Origin: Chara braunii
Taxonomy: Eukaryota; Streptophyta; Charophyceae; Charales; Characeae
Reading direction: 5' to 3'
Length of the DNA: 25,101 nt
Assembly (NCBI GenBank): GCA_003427395.1
Contig: BFEA01000169.1
Span: 2,427,597-2,452,697 of the forward strand
The position numbers were made by a program, and so were the translations under genes. Each line of letters starts with the position of its first letter. Within the stretch, counting starts at the first letter, position 1. Positions 16,609 through 25,101 of the stretch are shown one piece after another. Under the pieces are notes generated by a model. It made no database searches and was not told the DNA's origin. It saw only the letters and a program-made list of their open reading frames with translations.

Positions 16609-16691
16609 CAGCCCAGTGGGTTAAAGCATTGGACCGTCACCCTATAGATATGGGCAGCGAAACCAGACTGTGCCCTACCGGTGCTAGCTCC
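16604..16691 (+). ncRNA. tRNA-like unit 1 (88 nt), probably tRNA-derived SINE head
   Basis: The unit starts ggagccagcccagtgggtta, which resembles a tRNA 5' end with a pol III A box. It ends gctagctcc, which pairs with the start at 8 of 9 positions, like an acceptor stem. A central ccgtcac resembles an anticodon loop with GTC. The B-box region (gcagcgaaacc) is degraded. TTTT, a possible pol III terminator, follows immediately, then ggagc, which gives a gctcc-tttt-ggagc hairpin. The D and T arms do not fold as in a real tRNA, so I call it tRNA-like, not a tRNA gene. Confidence 0.5.
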
Positions 16692-16746
16692 TTTTGGAGC
16701 AACCCATAAACTAGCATACCACAGACACATGTTCCACTGGAGTGGA

Positions 16747-16765
16747 GCTCTTCATAAAGAAGAGC
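16747..16765. other. 7-bp hairpin before tRNA-like unit 2
   Basis: gctcttc (16747-16753) pairs with gaagagc (16759-16765) around an ataaa loop, seven bases before the next tRNA-like unit. Its position is comparable to the hairpin at 16583-16608 next to unit 1. Confidence 0.8.
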
Positions 16766-16771
16766 GCTCCT

Positions 16772-16859
16772 GGAGCTAGCCCAGTAGGTAACAAACCCGA
16801 TTTGTATAGCATTGATCCTTGGATCGAACCGCTCATCCCCTCCTCCTGGTTCTAGCTCC
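16772..16859 (+). ncRNA. tRNA-like unit 2 (88 nt), second copy of the family
   Basis: This unit has the same length as the one at 16604-16691 and the same first and last bases. ggagctag at the start pairs perfectly with ctagctcc at the end, followed by TTTT-ggagc. The A-box-like tagcccagtaggta and B-box-like gatcgaacc both fit pol III consensus. The middle has diverged from unit 1, while the paired ends are preserved. The start-to-start distance is 168 bp. It may be a SINE head or a small structured RNA. Confidence 0.5.
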
Positions 16860-16916
16860 TTTTGGAGCAGTGGTGGGGCTAGGGGCAATATGGCACGATC
16901 GAATAAACCGCGAGAT

Positions 16917-16932
16917 CAACGAGATCTCGTTG
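16917..16932. other. 16-bp perfect palindrome
   Basis: caacgagatctcgttg reads identically on both strands. It lies between tRNA-like unit 2 and the U6 fragment. Confidence 0.9.
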
Positions 16933-16954
16933 TCGAAATCAAATGCGTCGGTAG

Positions 16955-17014
16955 TAGCATGACCCCTGCGCAAGGAGGACACGTATAAATCGATAAGTTT
17001 TTTTTTTTTTTTTT
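16955..17014 (+). pseudogene. U6: U6 snRNA 3'-half fragment with poly(T) tail
   Basis: tagcatgacccctgcgcaag, then gaggacacgtataaatcgat, matches the 3' half of plant U6 with about five substitutions in 43 bases. It begins in the middle of U6, lacks the 5' half with the ACAGAGA box, and ends in a run of about 17 T. Unlike the copy at 544-656, the tail on the sense strand is T, not A. It may be a truncated gene copy that kept an expanded pol III terminator, or a copy of an oligouridylated U6 RNA. Confidence 0.8.
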
Positions 17015-17030
17015 CCCTTTTTCTTTCTGT

Positions 17031-17105
17031 TGATCCCTTATGGGATCAAAATGTGGTCTACGGTGGGATAGTAAAAATAGGGGTAGCCGTTGGTTATGGC
17101 CAACG
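17031..17105. other. Two more short hairpins
   Basis: tgatccc (17031-17037) pairs with gggatca (17042-17048) around ttat. cgttgg (17088-17093) pairs with ccaacg (17100-17105) around ttatgg. They end the hairpin cluster that began at 16478. Confidence 0.75.
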
Positions 17106-17121
17106 ACCAAATGGAAAGGGG

Positions 17122-19029
<1,908 letters not shown>

Positions 19030-19945
19030 AAATGTCTGTCCCCGCAACAACGTGAATATTAGGAGAGACCATTGACGAAAAATGAGGTGTGGACAACACT
19101 CCTCCAGATGAAGGAAGAGAAAACATCCGGTATTGACGGTTTCCCAAAAGAAAATTGGAAAAGTATGTGGACGGTCCTGAGTACTGACTTGTGGGAGTAC
19201 TACCAGAGGGTATGGGAAGTCGGAGAAATAGGGGAAGTGGTGGGAAAAGGGATGTTGTCGTTACTGCACAAAAAAAATGATAAGATGAACATCAGGAACT
19301 ATAGACTTATCACTCTTCTCATGGTAGTCTATACAATGCTCTCTAAAGCTTTGGCGAACCGTATGGCGGAAGTTTTGGAGGACGTAATACACCCAGCCCA
19401 GACGGGTTTCAAGGCCGGTAGGAACATACAGGAGAACATCCTGCTGGTAAATGAAGTGGTCAGCCTGAAGCGAAGGAACCAGGCAAATGCTGCCATTATT
19501 TTCACCGGCTTCGAAAAGGCTTATGACCACGATGATAGAGAAATTTTGGAGAAATGTTTGGATAAAATGAACTTTGGACCCGCCGTCAGGTGTTGGGTGA
19601 GAATTCTACATAGTAATGCAACTACTTGACCCCTCCTTTTGAGCTCTAGTGGTCGGTTAGGCAAGGGGACCCTATTGCCCTTACCTTTTCCTGGTTATAA
19701 TGGAGGCATTGTTCGCTAACTTGAGACAATTTGAAAACAGAGACCTGACATGGATCAAGATCGTTGACATTCCGAAGGAGACCGTACCGGTCTGCTCCCT
19801 TATTGCAGACGACCTCACTATTATGGTGGCGGCAAATGCACAAAATATGGAAGAAATTTGAACATTTATGACGCACTTTTGTAGGCTGTCATACATAGCC
19901 GTAATTTGGGGTCAAAAGACTATGGGGTGGTGGTTGCATCACCCC
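19030..19945 (+). pseudogene. LINE (non-LTR) reverse transcriptase, broken
   Basis: A reverse transcriptase that would copy RNA at a nicked target. The long frame (19072-19629) contains KTSGIDGFPKENWK, KGMLSLLHKKND, IRNYRLITLL, SKALANRMAEVL, HPAQTGFKAGRNIQENI and FEKAYD, the block with the first catalytic aspartate, in family order. The same domain extends upstream in frame (LSPQQREY, then a stop). After 19629 the frame shifts. The VRQGDPIA block follows near 19650 after a stop, and the second catalytic motif appears as IADD near 19805-19816, then another stop. No endonuclease or 3' tail is seen. It looks like an old 5'-truncated copy. Confidence 0.9.
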
Positions 19946-20120
19946 TCCTGAAAACCTGCTAATTACTTCTACCAGGACTCGAGCTCCTGTGTACAGGTTA
20001 CAGGGCATTGCCCCGACACCAGCCAGCGTCGTTCTGGCATCGTCTAACCCAGACATCCAACCATACACAGCTACATCTGAACCCAACTAAGCTAATACTA
20101 ATACCTAAAATTCTGAATAA

Positions 20121-20643
20121 GGCAAGGACCCCACTGCAGTGCGGATGGAAAAAACGGGTGGCCACGAAAAGCGGGCAAGTCATTTTGGAAAGTCGGAAAG
20201 TACTTTTCCCGAGACCCCATCGCGGAGGACGAAATGCGCTTGGAAAACCCTTTAGAAATCAGTTGAGCCAATCATTGACTGTTTCCGTTGGCACTCGTTT
20301 GTTTTTTTTTTTTTTCCGGTTTTTTTTTTTGTGGCACTCTTCATCGCTATTGGCTGCTGCCTGCCGTGAGACTTTTCCAGGAACAACATGCCTTCCCCCC
20401 TACCCTCTAGAGTCGGCACAAAATTGCGGTGAGGAATCCTCCCGTGAGACTTTTCCAGGCCGTGGGTTATGTGAAAACACAAATTGATGTCTTTCCAAGC
20501 TTCAATCTTCGATCTGTGGATCCTGGAAAAGCGTTTGCGGAAGAAATTTCACCTTTTCCAGGACATTTGGGGCAGGTTGTGGGGTCCTGGAAACAGTTTT
20601 GCGGCAAAGTTTTTCCTTTCCGCGGTCCTCTGGGGTCCTTGCC
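20121..20643 (+). mobile_element. TAA MITE, copy 4 (523 bp)
   Basis: Perfect 13-bp ends ggcaaggacccca (20121-20133) and complement (20631-20643), with TAA outside both (20118-20120 and 20644-20646). Much of it aligns to the reverse complement of copy 2 at 3383-3917. The shared parts are the gcgggcaagtcattttggaa block, the caatcattg-xctgtttccg block, the central T-runs and the subterminal gcggaaaggaaaaactttgc. There is no coding capacity. A 159-codon frame starting outside and running in is not conserved between copies. Confidence 0.92.
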
Positions 20644-20646
20644 TAA

Positions 20647-21320
20647 GACGTCTGTAAATTCATGAAGTGACCACAAGCTTGAGGAGACAGATGTAGAAGA
20701 TCGAAGATTGACAATTACACTCCTTCCCCCCCTGCCTCACTCCTCCTTCCCTGCTGCCCCTTTGCTGCCTCCATTGAACAGAACCTCCCTGATTATGAGC
20801 AATCCTTTTCAACCCTAACTAGGGACAGACCCACTTCCGCCTGCTTCACTACACGACATCCAACTTCCCCTAAAGTTTGCCTCGATCAACCCTTTGCCCT
20901 AATCTGCCACCGCTGGGATATAATCCCAGCCCCAGACTAGCACAACCCCAAACATCTGCCCACACTCCCTACAGGGCATTTGTCTCCGCCTGGTGATGGC
21001 CCTGCAGAGAAGGCTCTCCCCCTGTAAACCTACTTACCATCTCGCCAGATATGACTCATTAGCAAAGGAGGGGAGAGACAGTAAACAGGATGAAGATAAT
21101 GAAGATGATGATTAAGATGACCACACTGACGTAAGGAAAATTTCCCCCTCCCCCATCACCCCCCACCCTCCCTGCTTCTCCCTCTATCACTTCCCTGCCT
21201 CCACCGGAAAAGAGTGCACCCAATTTCCAGCAGGTGTAGCTCCCCACCAATAGATGGAGCCTTCAACGCGGGGACCAACTTAACGGGGCTCGCCCTCCAG
21301 AATCGTCGTTGCCATCCATC
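20647..21320. other. Unassigned C-rich stretch
   Basis: Pyrimidine-rich on the plus strand with many short C-runs. I see no gene, no inverted ends and no tandem unit. A 63-codon minus-strand frame at 21059-21250 is Gly/Ile-rich from simple sequence. Confidence 0.45.
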
Positions 21321-21352
21321 TGATAGACTGGGCTAGACTGGGCTAGCAAGGG

Positions 21353-21400
21353 TAGTGCACACTCCACAAGGAAGATTCAAAATCCGAATTAATCTTCCTT
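21353..21400. other. 18-bp shared motif followed by a 10-bp hairpin
   Basis: agtgcacactccacaagg (21353-21370) recurs exactly at about 24271-24288. Here the hairpin aaggaagatt (21368-21377) with aatcttcctt (21391-21400) starts on its last three bases. At the second site the motif runs into aggca-ggaggt-tgcct. Confidence 0.75.
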
Positions 21401-21411
21401 TTCTTAAGTCC

Positions 21412-21443
21412 GGGGTGCAGCGCTACCGGGAGCGCTGCGCCCC
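21412..21443. other. 13-bp GC-rich hairpin
   Basis: ggggtgcagcgct (21412-21424) pairs with agcgctgcgcccc (21431-21443) with one G-T pair, loop accggg. It is followed at 21530-21541 by the perfect palindrome tgcgcatgcgca. No gene is linked to it. Confidence 0.85.
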
Positions 21444-21851
21444 ACCGAGGGTTGGGGGACCGCACGGATAGGCCATGGTGAAGGTGCGTGGCAGTGATGG
21501 CGACCATCTCCTTTCTCGACCAGGCGCTTTGCGCATGCGCAGGTGACCGGAGGCGCTTGTCCACACCACGTCACAGGCTGATGTGGCAGGGTGGGCTAAC
21601 TCCCGTTGGTTCTTTGCTTCCGGGAGTTCTACGTTCCGCTCCATTGCCACTGCGTTTTTGCCCGTGGCATATGGCCTGAGAGGCGTTGGCTATGTCGACG
21701 CCTGTGGAGTACAGTGGAGTCAGCCCTTGGTAAACTGAAGTGCGAGTGCAGTGGCGACTGCAATCATAAGGAAGTGGGTGCGTCAGCAAAATTAGGGCGC
21801 TGCTCGACATCGACAACAGGGCGCTGATCATCACCGACATCATCATCAACA

Positions 21852-22380
21852 GGTTGCGGTTTGACACCGGCATCATTCATCCTCATCATCAGGGTGCTGC
21901 TCGTCATTATCACCGTCATCATCAACAGGGCGTGTTTTGGCAGCATCATCACGGTAAGGGTTCGTCGTCAGCATCACGCGTCATCACATCTTCAGGCGAC
22001 ATCACCATCATCAGCATCAGGGGGCGGTTGGACACCGTCATCATTCATCATCATCATCAGGGTGCTGCTCGTCATTATCACCGTCATCATCAACAGGGCG
22101 TGTTTTGGCAGCATCATCACGGTAAGGGTTCGTCGTCAGCATCACGCGTCATCACATCTTCAGGCGACATCACCATCATCAGCATCAGGGGGCGGTTGGA
22201 CACCGTCATCATTCATCATCATCATCAGGGTGCTGCTCGTCATCATCGTCATTATCACAATCATTATCAACAGGGCGTGGTTCGACAACAGCATCACGGT
22301 AATGGTTCGTTGTCAGCATCAGGCGTCATCACCATTGTCAGGCGTCATCATCATCATCATCATCAAGGTGCCGCTCGTCA
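21852..22380 (+). repeat. 168-bp tandem repeat rich in CAT, about three copies
   Basis: gacaccg marks the same point in successive units at 21863, 22031 and 22199, exactly 168 bp apart. Copies 1 and 2 look nearly identical over the shared part and copy 3 has diverged. Because the period is a multiple of three and CAT/ATC/TCA lack stops, two frames stay open for 177-200 codons. One is His-rich (HHHHQGAARH, QGVFWQHHHGKG). I treat it as a satellite, since all frames are equally stop-poor. Confidence 0.88.
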
Positions 22381-22658
22381 CCAATATAAGGTAGGGGTGG
22401 CATCATTATCGACGGTACTTATCATGATAATGATCATTACCATCTTGTCTTCATAAGGCGCCGCTGAGGTTGCTCGTTATCATCATCATCATTGTCATAA
22501 CGTCAATATCATTGCCATCATCAATACCTCACCTTCATAAAGCGCTGCTAACGAAGCTTGTTCGTCATAGGGCGCTGCTTACCCTTATCATCATCATCAT
22601 CAAGTTATTATCCAAGGTGTTCGTCATCACAGGGCGCTGGGCGTCGTCATCATCATCG

Positions 22659-22705
<47 letters not shown>

Positions 22706-22960
22706 AGCACCATCATCATCATTATCATCGTCATCGACATCATCCCAGGTTATTATCCAAGGTGTTCGTCAGTTGCACCATCATCATCCTTTTGTCATCA
22801 CAGGGCGTTGGGCGTCGTCGTCATCATCATCATCATCATCATCATCATCAGCATCAGCATCAGCATCAGCATCATCATCATCGACATCATCAACATCATC
22901 AACATCATCAGCATCATCATCAGCATCATCATCAGCATCATCAATTGCAATCATAGGGTG
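22381..22960 (+). repeat. CAT microsatellite blocks punctuated by ggcgctg
   Basis: (CAT)n and (CAG)n blocks (notably about 22647-22709 and 22820-22940) alternate with short phrases of the type agggcgctgggcgtcgtc. ggttattatccaaggtgttcg is duplicated near 22602 and 22748. Long Ser-, His- and Ile-rich frames (up to 239 codons) are consequences of the trinucleotide repeats. Confidence 0.88.
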
Positions 22961-23229
22961 CGTTTGGTACTGTTCTTCAGTACGATCAACATCATCATTC
23001 CGTCATTACTATCATCAGCATCATTTTGTCATCATTAGGCGTTGCGGTTCAAGGCTTTGTTTGCCTCTCACATCAGCAGGTGAGTTAAGTCGTTATCATC
23101 ATCATCTTCAGGATGATGTTTATCACCATCTGCAAATCAAAAAAAAAAAAAAACATCTCATCTACCTCTCTCTCCATCATAATTTTTAGAAATTTCCAGT
23201 TCTACCATATAATTTAGGGATTCGATCTG

Positions 23230-23668
23230 ATAGATGTGCTTCAATCGGGATAGGGCTTCTGTGGTCACGGTTGGGACTCTTGGGGGAAGGGTGGGGGTGG
23301 TATTGGGGAGCCTTGCTCTACAGGGGCGCTGCGAGGTGGGAGGTGGCTGCCTTGTCGGGGGTGGGGCCGATTTGTGGTTTGTCCTTGTCTGGGGCCGGGG
23401 TGGGAGAGTTGGTCGCCTTCAACCTCGGCGGGGGCAGATAGGGACAAGGGGAAGGCGAAGGTATCTTCTAGGAGAGAATTGGCTGCCTTTGCGGAAGGGG
23501 GGGAGGAGGGGGTTTGTTCGAGGTTGGGGCCGAGGAGGTTTTCCTCGACGGTGGCAGCATGTTACAGGGGGCAGGGGGAAGTTTCTCTGTGCGGTGACTT
23601 TGGGAAGCTTCTTGGATCGGATTTCTTCTGTTATGCCTGGTAGTTTGAAGAATTTCTCAGGTCTCTGA
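23230..23668 (+). other. G-rich stretch, coding status unsupported
   Basis: The plus strand is strongly G-rich with many runs of 3-8 G (for example around 23280-23300 and 23490-23515). A 144-codon frame (23234-23668) is Gly/Arg/Val-rich, as expected from G-rich sequence, with no domain. Similar phrases with ggggccgaggagg and gtcgccttc recur loosely. Confidence 0.5.
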
Positions 23669-23729
23669 GGGTTTGCCGGTGGGTTGTACGAAGCTGCACT
23701 GGATTTAGACTGTTATATTCAGGATTCGT

Positions 23730-23935
23730 GGCTGTCCAATGCCAGAATGACGCTGGCCGGAGCCGGAGTGATGCCCTGTAGCTTGCCGAAGGTGAGGGCA
23801 TGAGGCCTTGCAGAGAGATCTAGGGATGCTATGCGGGAGGCATCCTAAAGGACAGGACGACACTGGCCGAAGCTGGAGTGAGTCGCGCTGCTCTGTAACC
23901 TAGCAGTTAGGGGGCATGAGGCCTGGTTGAGTTTG
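23730..23935 (+). repeat. Imperfect tandem repeat, period about 116 bp
   Basis: gacgctggccggagccggag ... ggcatgaggcc is followed by gacactggccgaagctggag ... ggcatgaggcc. Within it, atgccct and agggcat around 23772-23803 and ggatgc...gcatcc near 23825-23846 are short inverted pairs. Confidence 0.7.
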
Positions 23936-23939
23936 TCAG

Positions 23940-25101
23940 AGAATAAGTCAATTTTGGTGAGCTTTGTTAGGATCTGTTGGAAATCCCTTAGATACTTGAG
24001 TTTTTTGGAAAACTGCGGTGGGCTTCAGGAGGTGCTTAGAACCGTTCATATAGCATAGTCTCTTTTACATACTAACCACCACCATCATCATCATCATCCT
24101 CATCATCATTATCATCATCATCGGAATTACTATCTTACACTTTTCTAAGAATCACTAGAAGTCCATCATTACTATATCACCATCATCATCACATGAGGGA
24201 CGCTGAGCCCGGTTCTCAGCATGTTCGGTTCGGTTACTCCGGGTAGACTGTGAGGACCCCGGCCTCAAAAAGTGCACACTCCACAAGGCAGGAGGTTGCC
24301 TATCACAACCCCAACATACTATCCACTGACCCACTCCATATCAGCCTAGCTGCACTTGCAGGGGGGATAAGTGTGCACAGTGTCATGCTGTAGACAGGTG
24401 CGCTCATAGGGGGGCATGAGGCTGATCATAATAGAATCCATAACCTGCTGATTGCAACACCTGCACATTACCCACCTATTCTAGCAATCCCAGCTATCCT
24501 TCACACACCCGCAGGTTAACATGGCCATGTGGAAAGGCTCAGCCTGCTGGATCATAATGGCTGGCAGCGCCCAGTAGGCCTTGTCAAGATTGGGCAAACT
24601 TCAGCCCATCGATCCCTCTCCACCCCCTTTCAGACTTCCCTGACTTTTTCCCACCATCACCATTGAGTTTGGTACACCAGAGTTGGCATGTAGTTGGTGG
24701 CCACTGTTGGCCATGGAGTATTGTTGTTTTGTCTGTTGTCGATTGCCTCATAGGAAGAGGTTGAAAGCCATGGGGTTCTAGGACTCATCGGGAGAGGTCA
24801 TCATTGATGCTGGGGTCTACTAGGTCTTCAACAGTTAGTTCTAGCACTCATTTGTTGGGCGAAGAGGTAGCTCTCGCAGTATCAACATTCTTATCTTGTG
24901 GACTATGATGGCTGGGAAACAAGCGTTCAACCAGTAAAGGGGCTAGCTCGTAGAACAGAAATAGGGCATAGCAGCAGCGGAGATGGTGGCTCTGTTGCAG
25001 TAAGTCTTGCCGGAGTGTGGTAAAGAGGATTGATGGGGGGGTTTGTTTCTGAATTTTTCTGGAGTCTGACGTAGTTGTTGTTGTTGTTTTTTTTTTTTTT
25101 T
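23940..25101. other. Unassigned right end of the window
   Basis: CAT-rich patches occur at about 24085-24122 and 24175-24192. gctgag-cccggtt-ctcagc is a hairpin at about 24209-24227, and the 18-bp motif shared with 21353 lies at about 24271. The window ends in a T-run. I recognise no gene, and no frame of useful length is open. Confidence 0.5.

Noticed and set aside
16604-16859. Functional tRNA genes
   Set aside because: End pairing and an A box are present, but the D, anticodon and T arms do not fold canonically and the middles of the two copies have diverged.
22470-23189. 239-codon Ser/His/Ile-rich frame
   Set aside because: It is produced by CAT/ATC/TCA trinucleotide repeats. All three frames are equally stop-free.
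23234-23668. 144-codon Gly/Arg-rich frame
   Set aside because: Its composition follows from the G-rich strand. There is no domain, and an opposite-strand frame of similar quality exists.

Overview
This window looks like repeat-rich, gene-poor nuclear DNA from a eukaryote, most likely the green-plant lineage. The best taxonomic clue is a full-length U6 snRNA retrocopy at 544-656 (minus strand). Its 5' stem and 3' part resemble plant U6 rather than animal U6. The Ty3/gypsy RNase H and integrase fragments also resemble those I know from streptophytes. A charophyte-type alga such as Chara would fit, but that is inference from memory. I see no convincing host protein gene, no rRNA and no intact tRNA gene. 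The longest open frames lie over simple repeats or transposon debris.

Layout. 1-2,280: short tandem repeats, a U6 retropseudogene with a 15-bp target-site duplication, and a small hAT-like element with an 8-bp duplication. 2,796-4,486: three members of a miniature inverted-repeat element (MITE) family, with TAA duplications and ends of the form GG-N5-ACCCCA. Two of them sit back to back and share one TAA. A fourth member is at 20,118-20,646. 4,630-6,800: a tRNA-like repeat, two fold-back elements and two copies of a tRNA-derived SINE. 6,805-7,386: an 86/90-bp tandem duplication, then a different MITE with TGA duplications. 7,576-8,510: a GATCGA-rich minisatellite interrupted by a leftover Tn5/Nextera mate-pair junction adapter. 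This is a sequencing or assembly artefact and it has produced a false 86-bp duplication. 8,510-10,570: microsatellites and a 140-bp tandem duplication. 10,571-12,350 (minus): a decayed Ty3/gypsy pol gene (end of RT, RNase H, integrase). 12,670-15,290: tandem repeats and a striking chain of short perfect hairpins. 16,478-17,223: two 88-nt tRNA-like units with acceptor-like stems and TTTT ends, more hairpins, a U6 3'-half fragment, and an A54-C4-T44 palindrome. 19,030-19,945 (plus): a broken LINE reverse transcriptase. 21,850-22,960: a CAT-rich array with a 168-bp higher-order unit. 23,230-25,101: G-rich and imperfectly repeated sequence.

How it fits together. Nearly everything recognisable is mobile DNA or its by-products. 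The LINE fragment represents the kind of machinery that can make retrocopies such as the U6 pseudogene and the SINEs. The MITEs carry no transposase and would depend on an autonomous relative elsewhere. The most novel-looking material is the four-copy TAA MITE family, the hairpin chains, and the paired tRNA-like units. Two N bases (2,019 and 4,674), the adapter and the very long A/T palindromes show that assembly quality is imperfect.
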